64,000 nucleotides of DNA from Thamnidium elegans (taxonomy: Eukaryota > Mucoromycota > Mucoromycetes > Mucorales > Mucoraceae): contig JAIXMG010000025.1 of the NCBI GenBank assembly GCA_025201345.1, positions 124,001 through 188,000 of the forward strand, given 5' to 3'. The notes below the pieces were generated by a model. It was not told the origin of the DNA. It worked only from the letters and a program-made list of their open reading frames with translations, and made no database searches. Numbering within the stretch: position 1 is the stretch's first letter; every line of letters begins with the position of its first letter. A program made the translations under genes and the position numbers. Below are positions 24,091-35,771 of the stretch, one piece after another.

Positions 24091-26985
24091 ATGTTTTCTG
24101 ACAATAATCCTCCCATCCCTACTACCCAAGATGAATTTCCTTCGTTCAACTCAGTTGTTAACGTATCCAATTGTTGGTACTATCTCTCCTTATTAGAGAG
24201 ATTTGTGAATATTACCAGCTCTTTGTCTCAAGACGATCTCAAGGTATACCTTGTTCGCGCAGAATATCGTTATTTTAAATGGATGTTTACAAACATAAAA
24301 GATCGTAAAGTGGCACTTTCTATACCTCCTGTTGGTAAGTACCACAATCGAAACACGACTTTTTTTCTTAAAAAAAATATGTAATTTTATTTGCTTTAAA
24401 AAAAAAGACGTCGCATTTTTTTGGCAGGCACATATGCTTAGCCCTTTAAGATTTCAAGAAGATACTACGCGCTTAGCACCTTTTACGTCAGTTAAAATTC
24501 CATTAAAAGAAATTGTAAGCGATTACCGTATTTAGAGAATATATCTATTAACGTATTTCTTTAGCATGAAATGCACAAAAATACTAACTCGCCTGTGAGA
24601 GAAAATTGGGGAAGACTGATGCGTGGTGAACCATACGAGTTAACGAAAAAGGATCTTTTTAAAAAAAATGGCTACGCAAATGTCACATGTATTGTTTGCA
24701 ACTCACGTATTCAGTCCTCATGGTATGACAAAGTAAATTAAATGAAAGAGAAAAGATATAACAATTATTTCCTTTATAGGAAAGACTATGCCGAATGGCG
24801 AACTGATCATACTATAGCATTACAATGTCATTGTTGCGACGCTATGTTTACGGTAAAACACGTCGGAAAGGCAAATTTATTCCTAGATAATGTCAAGCCA
24901 TATAAAATTGCGTAAGATCGCTTCTTTTTTTTTTTTTCTGTATATCTTTTTTGACAAAATAATTGTTTCTTCTATGTAGAGGATTAACTGTGAATGCAGA
25001 AGGGATTCCATTTAAAACCAGTATGCCAAAAATATTATTGAATCCTACCCAAGATATTAAATCACTGCCTTTTAATGAAGGATTGAAACCACTTGACGAG
25101 TACTTTGAAAAAAAACTAAAGGTTTCTACTCCTTCCAACACTATGATTCGAAAAAGTAAATATATTTTGATTCAATATAATGTTTTATAGTTAAAATTAA
25201 CCTCGTGTGATTACCTAGAGATGATTGATGCTATCCAAAGCACATATCTATGTACGCCTTATAGAGGGAGTTCCATCGATTTGATTCAAGCTGTGGCAAG
25301 GCAGTATAAATTCGCAGTCAAAGCAACTAAAAGAATTAATTGGGACGCACCTCAAGGTATCATTCGTGGTATTCGACACTATGCTAGCTTTCTTGCTGTA
25401 ATTAAAGAAAATAAAGGTTTAACTGCAGTACCTACTTATGAGATAGGTAAAAGTAAAAAAGATCTTAGCATGCACTGGGTACTAATATATTTAAGTAAAG
25501 ATCTTGCCTGGCATACGCACATGCTTCATCACGGCAATTACAGTATGTTTTGCTCACGATTCACTGGAAAAATTATTAACCACGACGATACAATTCCAGA
25601 AAAGGAATTGGAGAGCTATGTGAAAAAGACGGATATGGCCTGGCATGATCGAAATGAGAGACGTAAAATGGCACATTCAACAGATGTTGCCCCTGTTTCT
25701 AAACCCGTAATGCAAAAAAGTGGTATTAAAAATAAACTGAAATTAATCCTATCAACATCTAGAAGCAAAACAGACATCTCACCTGAAAATATACGTAATC
25801 AATTAGCCCATAAGAATAAGTATATCGACGAAAAGGCTTTATTCGGAGACAGATATACTGTAGGAACATATAGAACCACTCCGCCTTATAAGCGAAGTGC
25901 TACAGTTTCAACTGGAAGTGAAAAAAGCGACGTCAATATTAATATAGCCGACTACGATACTGAAAAGATTAGCTTTCATGATAAAAGTAAAGTCCATATG
26001 AATTATTATTACTTGAAATACTAATAAGGGTTATTATATACTAGGAGATATACAAGAGTTTATTACGTTAAAGAACTCAGATCAACTTATGGATGAAAAG
26101 TTCAAAGATGTTAAAAAGTCCGTATATGGATTTATTGGGTAGGTCATAAGTAAAGTATTAGTTATATTAGTAGTCTAAATTGTAACCCTTTTATTATAAA
26201 AAGGACAAGCACTTGTGGAAGTAAGAGACCATATCTCTAAGCTCATAATTTTTTTCTAACTTTCAATACATAGATACCGACTATTTGAATCGATGGTCAC
26301 CCAAAGAGTAAGTATCATACAACATACATAATATATGTGCGGCTAAACTATTTTAAATTGAATAGGAAGAATAAAGACGACAGTAAGATAATAAACATTA
26401 CATTTTATCAAATTTTCTCACAATTACGTACATAAAAAATAGCCAAGCATAATGATTCCTTTTTAGAGTCTGGTTATACAAAAGGTATGCGTAATTACTA
26501 TAAACCATTATAGTAACTCTTTAATAATCATCCTTTTGTTTTTTAAAAAACAGTGTTTCTCACAAGTAAGTTTCAGAGACAACCATGTGATATATCATAA
26601 ATTAAACTTAACTTTATTTTTAGAAAAACCTATGTTTGATTTCAAAAACGGCACTCTTAAGCCAAATCGTAAACGTTATAAGAATTTCCAAAATAATGAA
26701 GCAACTAGATATCATACTCAGAATGACACTTTTAACTGGTATTTGGTTAGTTTAGCATGGTCGGATTCCCACGTACCAAATTGCGATAACAATAAATCCT
26801 CGTGTGGAGGCTGGGGAGGTTCCCCGGACACTGGCGGGGCGGCATGTAACAATACTTCTTCTTCTGGAGTATTTCGGTCTTCTACCGAATACGGTGGAGG
26901 GTCTGCTTCTTGTGGAGGAGGGTCTTCTTCTTGTGGTAGTAGTTGCGGTGGCAGTGGATGTGGCGGTGGATGTGGCGGTAGTTAG
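24091..26985 (+). CDS. GRDP-family protein (DUF1399), copy A, Gly/Cys-rich tail
   Basis: Glycine-rich domain-containing-protein-like (DUF1399/GRDP) family; the biochemical function is unknown, though plant members affect development and stress. Exons 24091-24334, 24408-24514, 24565-24722, 24780-24911, 24980-25155, 25219-25446, 25501-25986, 26045-26138, 26204-26220, 26274-26307, 26366-26382, 26443-26484, 26554-26565, 26624-26985; 702 aa with all phases closing. The two family signatures are DVAFFWQAHMLSPLRF (aa ~82) and DLAWHTHMLHHGNY (aa ~349). Between them CIVC...CHCC with nearby His suggests a zinc ribbon. The tail after FNWYLVSLAWSD is Gly/Ser/Cys repeats (CGGGSSSCG, CGGGCGGS). Five exons near the 3' end are only 12-42 nt. 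It faces copy B tail to tail. Confidence 0.85.
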
Positions 26986-27326
26986 TTAAACTTATAAAAT
27001 AAATGAGTATGGATATTAGAAACAAACCTTTATAAACGTGCATAATAATCAATTTTACAATAAGTAAAACGGCCTAGTTAAACGCTATTCATTATAAGAG
27101 CCTACAATATCGCAGACATATTTTTTTTATAGAATAAAATAAGAACAGTATAATTAGTTCATAATTATCTATAAAACGTTTTACTAAGTTGAAAAAAAGA
27201 AAATATATATTAAAATCTAACAGATAAAGTAACGTAATTAACGGGTAAGTAAAAAGTAGATAATACATATGTATAGTAAAATGTTGCTATATTTTATTTC
27301 TTTCTATAGAAAAGATTGTAAGAATA
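26986..27326. other. Convergent spacer between GRDP copies
   Basis: 341 bp separating the two stop codons. AT-rich, no ORF of interest; serves as both 3' UTRs. No sign that the two halves are a simple recent palindrome. Confidence 0.6.
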
Positions 27327-30300
27327 TTAACTACTGCTTCCACAACTAGATCCTCCACCTCCTCCACAACTCGAAGATGATCCGCCGCAGCTTGAAGATG
27401 ATCCCCCGCAGCTTGAAGATGATCCACCATAACTGGACAATCCACCGCCGCTTGAGTAGGTATAATTACCGCTTGTTGTTCCACAGCCGCTATAAACGAT
27501 TGTATTATAGGGAGGTGAGTTTCCTGTCGAAGAGGAATTGGAGGGGATATTATCACAGCTTGAAGTTATACCAGCACATCTCGAGAGGGATGATTGATCG
27601 TTACCGCAGTTGCTGAACCCTCCACAATCACCACGAGCTTTTCTAGAGGTATCAATCAAGGAATCATACCACATCATGCTTATATTGTACCAATTGAAGT
27701 TATCACCGGCCGTATTATAACTAGTGTTCCGAGATCCGTAGATGTCGTTATGTTTTTTACGGTTTGACTTGTGCAATTCAGGAATATTTTTGAGACCTTT
27801 GGGGCTATATACGGGAGCTTTCCCCTCTACTATAACGTTAGTATGGTAAAATATTATGTCTCGCGTATATACTTACTAGTCAAATAGACTATTAATATAC
27901 GATTAGTTATTTTAAAAACAAAAACATGTAATGTAAAAATATACTATTCTTTTTTTTATACCTTTTTTATATCCGGAAACTAATGGTTCTGTAGAAGCTT
28001 TGCCAACATAGGCTTCTATTATATTAGAAAAAAAAGAGGGAGGGAGGGGTAAGTTTTTTTTTTGTATACTGTATTTTGTAATTTAACTTAAGACTTACTA
28101 GTAAAACTAAAAAAAAAGAATTAGAACTTGTATTTTTTTTTTTATGTACGTATATATACCTTTTATTGTCGCCCCATTGATCTAGAATGTCTGTATCTAA
28201 ACTCATACAAGTTATTGATACTTTAGTTCATGTATAAAGAGTATTAAGATACTTACTTCCGCAGTTACTAGTTCTACACTCGAATGTTTTAAAAATTAAC
28301 AGCTACAGCTTAAATATGTAGAAATGTTGTCTTACCCGATAAATCCGTAAGGAGATTCCTTGGTCTCTTTGAATTTCGAATTCATTAAATTGTCAGAATT
28401 ATTTAACTTGACAAAATCTTTAATATCCCCTAGTATTTGAACAGATTAGTCTATACAGTAAACTACTTTCAGACATATATACCTACTTCTGTCATGGAAA
28501 CTAATTTTTTCCTTATCATAAGAAGGTTCCTCGTTTTCACAATCTTCTTTACTTGGGTTCGACTTCTCATCGTATTTCTCCTCTGATGCGTTATTTTCCT
28601 GAGATATATACTTGTACGTTGATGAAGATTTGTACGTTCCTTCGTCGTAAGCCCATGAAAATAACGCTTTTTCATCACAGTATACATCTCTAGGAGTAAC
28701 GTACTGTATAGGAGGTTTAGGAGAAGGTACGTACGTAGTGTTAGTTAGATGTGCAATAGTAGTAATATCCTTTTTCTTCTTAAAACTCATTAAATGGACG
28801 ATTTTTTTCTTGAAACTTTTCTTCTTTTTAGTATTTTCTGCCTCTGCCTTCTTCGTCTTTTCTTTCTCTTCTCTTGCTTTCTCTGCCTCTTCTCTCTCAA
28901 TTTCGGAATTAGTAGGAGATACAGGACGCGATTCTGGGAGTGTAGGGAGATTTAAAAAAACACGTCTATTGTTTCTTTGTTTCCAGGCTATATCAGTTTG
29001 TTTAACGTGATCCTTTAGGTTTTCCTCAGGAATAGTATCGTCATGATTAATCAACTTGTTAAATATTTTGTAACAGAAATTACGATAAGCGAGGGCAGAA
29101 AGCATATGTGTATGCCATGCAAGATCTACGTTGTTGTTTTTTAACTTTTTTTTTAAAAAATTCTAAATTATTGTCTTTTGAGCTCTTACCAATTTCGTAA
29201 GTCGGGACTGCAATGATAGATTTATTGTCGTGAATGACAGCAAGGAAACTAGCATAGTGTCTAATACCCTTAATCATACCATCCGGTGCATTCCAGTTAA
29301 TTATTTTCGTTACTTTAACAGCGAATTTGTACTGTCTAGCCACAGCTTGAATCATATCGATGGAGCTAGCCCTATAAGGCGTACATAAATAGGTACTTTG
29401 AAGAGCATTAACTACATCTATTTAATAGAAATTATTAGAGCTACTCTATCACAATATGATATTAAAGCATACTCTTTTTAGGTTTGCTGAGATTAGTGTT
29501 GCAGCTAGCTGTACTCTTCTTCTTTTTTAAAAGGTCCTCCAAAGGCCCCAGTCCTTCATTAAAAGGTAACGATTTTATATCTTTGAGAGGTGATAAAAGC
29601 TCATGTTCACAATGGGAGCTGATCTTCTTTCCATTCTCGTCAAGGAGCAGTCCGCTGTTTTTATTGAGTTAGTTATTCGGATCATAATACAGTATTTTTA
29701 TTCTACTTACGCAGTTTTATGTACTCTGGCATTATCAGCAAGTAAATTTGCTTTTCCTACATGTTTTATCGTGAACATAACACCGCAGCAATGGCATTGT
29801 AAAGCTACACTATGATCTGTTCTCCATTCTGCGTACTCATCCCTACATATTTTAGGAGGGAAAGAAAAATCTTAGTCTTTCCAATATACTAATCCGATAT
29901 AGCCAATAGCCTTACCATGCTACTTCCATACGCATATTACAAACAACACATCGAACAGAAGCACTCCCTTCATTTTTTTCAATTACTTCTTCTGTCAAAT
30001 CATAATTTACATCCTTCATAAACCTTCTCCATTCGGCCAAAACCTTGGGGTTGCGATTGGTTTGAAAGTCATGCTAGAATTAATAACACAGTTAAACAAC
30101 ACGTGTCGTTGCTAAATATGGAACATCTAAAAAAGATATCTTACAATTTCTTTCAGTGGAATTAAATCAGACTTGTAAGGTTTTATTCTTAACGTATCTT
30201 CATAAAAACGAAAGGGACTCAACATATGTGCTTGCCAGAAAAAAGCGACATCTATATATAAGTATACAATTTTGGGGAGTTTTACTTAATGAACGAATTT

Positions 30301-30559
30301 ACTAATAATAATTCTTCTTACCAAGAGGAGGTAATGTATCATCTCTTTTACGGGTGCCTTTATTAGCTATCCATTGAAAGTAACGATACTCTGCTCGAAC
30401 CAGATACGTCTTTAAGGTCTTATCAGACATACGACTGGTAACATTCACAAATCTTTCTAGCAGAGAGAGATAGTACCAACAATTGGCGACAGTTACAGTG
30501 TCTAATGTAGGAAATTTAACATTGTGATCTTCCTCCGGAGGTTCTCTATCGTAGTACAT
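27327..30559 (-). CDS. GRDP-family protein (DUF1399), copy B, Gly/Cys-rich tail
   Basis: Paralogue of copy A. Minus-strand exons: 30559-30322, 30251-30145, 30073-29916, 29842-29711, 29654-29473, 29417-29190, 29125-28487, 28429-28336, 28267-28257, 28196-28160, 28106-28099, 28015-27962, 27888-27877, 27829-27327; 800 aa, phases close. Signatures DVAFFWQAHMLSPFRF and DLAWHTHMLSALAYR; Cys cluster CVVC...CHCC. Exons 2, 3, 4, 6, 8 and 13 are exactly as long as in copy A (107, 158, 132, 228, 94, 12 nt). Exon 7 is longer (639 versus 486 nt) because of a charged Lys/Glu insert (REEAEKAREEKEKTKK, KKKKSFKKK). At its end two donors overlap (GTAGGTATAT); only the first keeps frame. The tail repeats CGGSSSS four times. 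Predicted exons of 8, 11 and 12 nt need RNA proof. Confidence 0.85.
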
Positions 30560-30736
30560 TTTTTTTTAAAAAAAAAAAGTAAAAAGAAGAGAATATCAGT
30601 TGCCAATTTTATATATATATATATATATATATGTCTTTATATACTGTACAAGAACTGCGTCTAATATATTATATATATGTGTAACATAAATTCTGGCTAT
30701 CCCTAAAATAAATAAATTGTAACTACTGTGTTTCCA
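30560..30736. promoter_or_regulatory. Copy-B GRDP promoter, squeezed by the adjacent element
   Basis: Only about 180 bp separate the start codon of copy B from the 23-bp repeat array and about 270 bp from the inverted-repeat element. It holds a T(n)A(n) block at 30560-30579 and a TA run at 30612-30632. Any further upstream control would lie inside the element. Confidence 0.4.
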
Positions 30737-30828
30737 GAACCAATTGATCATTTTTCTGAGAACCAATTGGCCGCTTTTCTGAAAACCAATTGGTCACTTT
30801 CTTGAAAACCACTTGATCACTCATTTGG
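30737..30828. repeat. Four 23-bp tandem repeats (ACCAATTGGTCAC type)
   Basis: Units begin at 30737, 30760, 30783 and 30806, exactly 23 bp apart, built around ACCAATTGGTCACTTTTCTGA; a partial fifth (TTGGTCACTTG) runs into the inverted repeat at 30833. The CCAATTGG core is palindromic. It is present only on the left side of the element. Confidence 0.85.
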
Positions 30829-30832
30829 TCAC

Positions 30833-30984
30833 TTGTAAAAAAGAATTACAGTCAAGCCTATTGAAATTGGTGTTTTCCAAAAAGTAATTGGCCAAAAGTC
30901 AAAAAAAAGGACACAAGGTTAATTAAAATTGGTATTTAACTGGCAGATGTTTTTGGTGGGGGGGGTTGTCCTTTTTGCTTCTTA
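30833..30984 (+). repeat. Left terminal inverted repeat
   Basis: Pairs with 35393-35545. Only a few substitutions are visible in the outer part (GGTGTT versus GGCGTT, CTGGCAG versus CTGACAG). A G-run at 30956-30965 replaces GGAGGCGC of the other end. Confidence 0.85.
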
Positions 30985-31457
30985 TTTAAAAGAAATACAG
31001 ATTAAGAAATACAGATTGGATTAAATAATATATCGGGTAAATCATGATCTTTATTAATTAATAAATACAAAATAGACCTTCACTCCACCACTTCATCTAA
31101 TCAGCTCTGATATCCTTCGAATCGACTTAACGAAAAGAAAACAAAATCATTGAGAAGTTAAGGACATGAGCATGTTTTTTTTTATTATCATATAAAGAGC
31201 ACAAAGAGCGTAAAGGGTATCAGTTAATTGAATAAGGTAAAGATACGCATAAGATGATTGTACTGACATGTAATTGATTGAAATATAGAAACAAAACAAA
31301 ATACACAATCCACGCTTTTATTTCAGAAGATTCGAATTCACCAGCTTGTATCAAATACTGTCTTTTTCGTCAACTGGGTCGAGAAAGTTGTTCTCTCGTC
31401 GCAACTTTTTCAAGATATCCATTTGGGTATTATGCTCATTCTAGAAAAAAAAATCAA

Positions 31458-33247
31458 TTAAATAAAAACATCAATGGTATTATACTTTAAGCTATTTGCC
31501 TGAAGCGTGGCCAATAATTCAAATATTGCCACCATATTGACTCTTGCGTTCCAAGTTACTGGAATCGTTGCGTTTCTTAATTCAACAATCTGCCACATGT
31601 TTGAAGTACAAAGACTGGTCTTCATCAACGTGATTTTGCCACAAATGCATTGTAGTGAAAAGACTGATAAGCCTTTGGCAGTGTCGAATGAGGCATCCTG
31701 ATACTTCAGTATCTCATCTCTCAAAGAATTACTTGTCATGGTAATTAACTTCTGTGTGTCTCTCATCGAGCGATCAATGTATTCAGTAGAGTGTGGGCCT
31801 GATAATTCCATTATTATAATCTCAAAACCATTCTCACGACCAATGCCATCCGCGAAAAGCTTTTCGGTTGTATTGTTCCAAACACCAGGTACCATTTGAC
31901 TGCTGCTGTGAGACAAAACTTTCGATTCGCACCTTACACATAATTTAAATAATGTCAAACATATTTAATTAACAAGCTTCTCACTTACCAACTAAAGACG
32001 ATTTCTTTATTTATAATAGAGAAATGATTAAAGATTGGTACAACGTATTCAACCCAGAAGGTTCTTTCGTGGCCTCGATTAAAATCTTGTCTCATAAATA
32101 GTCCCCAGAAATCAGTCATTGTAATGGCAACGGTAGAAAAGAAACCCTTCTCTATAACGTTCCACGTCATCGCTTGTCTGAAAACTCCATAAGGTTTGAG
32201 GAAAAGTGTTTTTGTCAACGTCATCTTCCATCATACGTTTTATGATTCGTAATGCATTAGGAAAGCTCTTTAGACTACTCAAAGCCTTTTGGTCTGCACG
32301 ATTATTATTCAAAGCTTCTCGTAGCAAAGTCGGCATACAGAACAATGGCGCACTAGAAATACCGATGAAGCATTGCTTTTCCGCATTTTCAATATGCGTT
32401 ATTGGTAATTTAGGTTGCTTTGAAGAATGGTTGATCGTTCTTGCAGGTCCCATAAATTCCTCGTTGTCAATATTGATAGCTTCCTGTATATTTCATTAAT
32501 GTTAAGTATATTAAGCATCAGGCATCGTTTGCTTACAACTTTACCCTATTTTTTAATTCATTTTGACCAGAATCACTCGTAGTACTATGTCCTGGAGCGT
32601 CCATTTTTTTCAAGGTAGATTCTTTTACAATATCGAGGGCCCTGTCTGTAATATCAACTGCAGAATCAACAGCCTTAAAATAAAGGGCAATCGACTGTTC
32701 ATTTAACAGGCTATCTTGAGCTCTTCCTCGCTTGGCGACATATAGTCTTTCGAATGTCTCCATAAACTTTGGTTTCATAGAGTATTCATGACATTTGGTT
32801 GCGTATCTAGACAACTGATCAGAAATACTTCCTGATTTCCTAATATTTTCCAGGCCGTTTCTTATATGATTTAAAGCTTGAAGAGGTGCTGTCTGAAACA
32901 TATTACAGTAGCGGCTCTATTTAAGGGTGAATTTCTCCAGGACACCTTCTTCCGTCCTCCGCTTTAACACCACTATTATCGCTAATAATCGATTTAAGGA
33001 TTTTCAGAGAATTTTGGCCACCCTTAAATAGAGCCGCTACTGTATTAACATTAATCGAATCAACCAACTTCTTTGGACTTGTCCAAGCAGAAAGAGGTGC
33101 TTTGAGGTATTCCCTTGAAACGCCTTTAATATTCTCCTCATTTATATTGATATTTAAGATTCTTTTTCCAGCGTTGGGTTTCGAAGCATTTGATGGACTT
33201 CGGGATTTGGTATAAGAAGTCTTGTTTGGAGACTTAGAATTTGGCAT
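31458..33247 (-). pseudogene. Mucoralean repetitive-family gene, broken
   Basis: Minus-strand fragments in order: MPNSKSPNKTSYTKSRSPSN (start 33247), LNHIRNGLENIRK, an exon joined over a normal intron near 32485-32545 (EAINIDNEEFMGPARTINHS...IIKRMMEDD), then in another frame TFWVEYVVPIFNHFSIINKEI, an intron, and CESKVLSHSSSQMVPGVW, EIIIMELSGPHSTEY, DTQKLITMTSNSLRDEI. The order E-R-T-F-W-V-E-Y-V / W-C-E / D-G-I-G / E-x-S-G / D-T-x-K matches what I remember of a large repetitive protein family of mucoralean fungi with no known function; a PD-(D/E)XK-like fold is only a guess. The frame switch near 32180 and the stop at 32924 argue for decay. Confidence 0.5.
32904..33044. repeat. Perfect 26-bp inverted repeat with 89-nt loop
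   Basis: Arms 32904-32929 and 33019-33044 are exact reverse complements (core TAGCGGCTCTATTTAAGGG). The right arm encodes NTVAALFKG in the family gene; the left arm is an inverted copy that introduces its stop codon. Confidence 0.95.
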
Positions 33248-33514
33248 TTTAAGCGTTTATTTTAGAAGTAAAAAAGGGGGAATTGATTTGTAGGACGAGT
33301 TTAATGACGCGACATTCTTAAAGGACGTAACATCTATTATATCACATTATTGAAAAATTTACTGTGAAATTTTGTGGTGCATAATTTTTTCTTTAGCTTC
33401 TACAGATTGACAAACCAAGAGTTGTAGAGATGGAACAATGACGATTAATACTTTGCCAAGTAGCCTTACTCTACCTTAGAGCTTAAGGTGCAATCATTAA
33501 GTCGTTTCGTTATC

Positions 33515-35177
33515 TTAAGCTCGAGGGTAGATCTCACATCTAAGCGTGATTTTCTCAATATAATGTTGACTGGCCACGTTACGGTTTGGCAGACCGATGT
33601 GTTTCGCTGTTAAGAGACCTTTGTAGAATGCTTCAAAGCCCTGGCTGTTTTGGTCACGTCCTTCAATCAAGTTGCTAATATTAGGTACCTGATTGAATGC
33701 TGAAGCGCTTTCTAAGCGTATGTCGTACATATCTGGGGTTTTGAATGGATGAAGAAGGTTAGAACAAGTATATATATATAAAAAAAAGAGTAAATAATAG
33801 AATACATTGTTACTAACAAAATCACCGGCTTGTAATGCTTAAAAAACCATTGGAACAATTTTTACTATATCACTCCACATTGCAGATTCCAAGGCGATAT
33901 GATCCTCAAGTTTGAAGGTAATCAAGAAAAATATATATACGTAATGTCATAAAATTTTATAACTCTTATTAAACCTTTATAATTCTTCTTTTAGGAAGAG
34001 TTCACTATTGGTTTAGTTTTTTCAGATAATTTGTGCATTAGACTTTTTTTTTTGCTTTATATTGGGAGCAGTTTTGTTGTGAAGAAAATGATCCAGTTAA
34101 TATATAGTATTCAACAGACAATTGGCCAATTTAAGAGAGTTTTCACATGGACAACTGTACTTAGAGTGATTGTCGTTATCCCTCTCCAGCATTTGTTCTT
34201 AAATAAACCTTTCTTTTGTTCCCTCTTTTCTCTTGTACACAATGGGGATTTTTTGGCATTTCATAATACTCTTTATCGGGCTGGACTGATCAGAGCAATT
34301 TAGATGTGTAAATAAAAATCTCCGGTAGCTTGTTCTACGTACCCAGTATCCTTTTGCGCAGTTTTTTGGAAATAAACTCTCTTGATGAAATTACGTTTTT
34401 TCCCTTATTGAAGTGTTCCAATGGCTTTTTGTATGCAATTGGAACATCTTGATTAGATCTTTTCTATTCAGAGTTTTGCACTACATGTTCCTAAACTATT
34501 CATGTTATTGAAGATGTCGATCATGCTTGAAAACAAAAAGTAGTTATTTCATACCTTTAGTGAGGAAGCACGTTTTTTAATATGTAACTTCCAGTGTAAA
34601 TAGATCCATAAATTGTAGCACAAAATTCTACAAATTATAAACCGTATAGCTTAGAGCCCTTCAAAAATAACATGTTTGCTAATTTAGCCTTCTTAAATCT
34701 TGTTTTTGACACTTTCAATCAAATCAGTCTAATTTGATTTAATATTTACAATGTAGACAAAGTAAACGGCGAGGTAGATACTCAGTTTCCGAAGAGAGGA
34801 CGCAAGATATAGTAACACCCATCCCAACTCCCACTCCATGGTATAGGAAGCTCTTAAGCCTGAAGCAGATTTCGGCATTTGATATAACGAACTTTGGAAA
34901 ATCATAATTATGAAAATTGGGCTCGTGTATAAAAACGGCTAAGATCAAAACAAATTCTGTTTTGTTCGCTCTTTTTATACGGTACTCTTTTCATGTCTTC
35001 ATAGATGTGCCACCAATTTAGCGCAGTAAGGTATTTCACGTGAGGTTCTCTCGCAGCTTTAGCCACCAAACTATATTCTTGAGGCTGCTCAAGCATACGA
35101 TTAGTAAACGTTTCTTTGGCCAGATCATTATGAAGATTGTATAACTTGGCTGATTTAGTCAAATTACTAGATTTCAA
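33515..35177 (-). pseudogene. Further minus-strand ORF remnants inside the element
   Basis: Two protein-like pieces: 33730-33515 (FNQVPNISNLIEGRDQNSQG, FEAFYKGLLTAKHIGL) and 35177-34908 (NLTKSAKLYNLHNDLAKETF, KYLTALNWWHIYEDMKRV). No joining model restores one frame and neither resembles a transposase I know. The stretch 33.9-34.7 kb between them looks non-coding. Confidence 0.3.
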
Positions 35178-35392
35178 CTGTTCTTTAACTGAGGGCTCAC
35201 TAAACAGCTTTTTCGGAGTTCCTAGCGCTTAAGTAAAATTCTCGATTGGTTATTGTCCCAAGAACTACATTAATATCGTCAACTTGCGTCAAAACGTCCT
35301 CCATTGGATCGAAAACTCTTTCTCCAAGTTCATTCAACAGGTTCTCTTGTCCGTCTTTATAAAAGAATGTAGCCCTCGTTATGTTGTATTTT

Positions 35393-35545
35393 TAAGCAAG
35401 AAGGACAAAAAAAAAGCGCCTCCAAAAACATCTGTCAGTTAAATACCAATTTTAATTAACCTTGTGTCCTTTTTTTTGACTTTTGGCCAATTACTTTTTG
35501 GAAAACGCCAATTTCAATAGGCTTGACTGTAATTCTTTTTTACAA
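35393..35545 (-). repeat. Right terminal inverted repeat
   Basis: Reverse complement of the left terminal repeat. Just outside it, at 35578-35600, is a perfect 10-bp palindrome with a 3-nt loop (TTGATTCTAT / ATAGAATCAA), which is not part of the repeat. Confidence 0.85.
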
Positions 35546-35771
35546 TGATCTGTAAATATATCATGTTAAATAGATTATTGATTCTATACAATAGAATCAA
35601 ATAAAAGTTTATCAGAGTTTTTTTTTTTTTGCTGCGGCATGATAAGACATACAATGTTTATAATTTAGTCATACTCATCTAAACAAATTTAATCAGGATC
35701 TCTCGTGAATGATAATAAAAGCCAACCATACATTTTAAAATTAATAATTATCAGGCCTTTTTTCATTTATT
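35546..35771. other. Flank of the element
   Basis: AT-rich, with the 23-nt hairpin at 35578-35600 and no ORF of note. Confidence 0.4.

Larger units (their letters stand above)
30833..35545. mobile_element. 4.7-kb element with ~150-bp terminal inverted repeats
   Basis: The left end (30833-30984) and the reverse complement of the right end (35393-35545) match almost base for base over the outer ~125 bp, from TTGTAAAAAAGAATTACAGTC through the CAAGCCTATTGAAATTGG and AATTGGCCAAAAGTC segments, and more loosely inward to TTGTCCTT. Ends with TA at the outermost positions are compatible with a TA target duplication as in Tc1/mariner-like DNA transposons, but no DDE transposase is recognisable inside. 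The interior carries minus-strand remnants of a mucoralean gene family, so it is probably a non-autonomous or decayed element. Confidence 0.75.

Noticed and set aside
32900..33050. Invertible DNA switch between the 26-bp inverted repeats
   Set aside because: Flipping the 89-nt loop does not restore an open frame, and no recombinase gene is nearby; a foldback duplication explains it better.
34031..34303. 90-codon plus-strand frame inside the inverted-repeat element
   Set aside because: Hydrophobic, no homology that I can see, no upstream promoter or splice model, and opposite to the other remnants.
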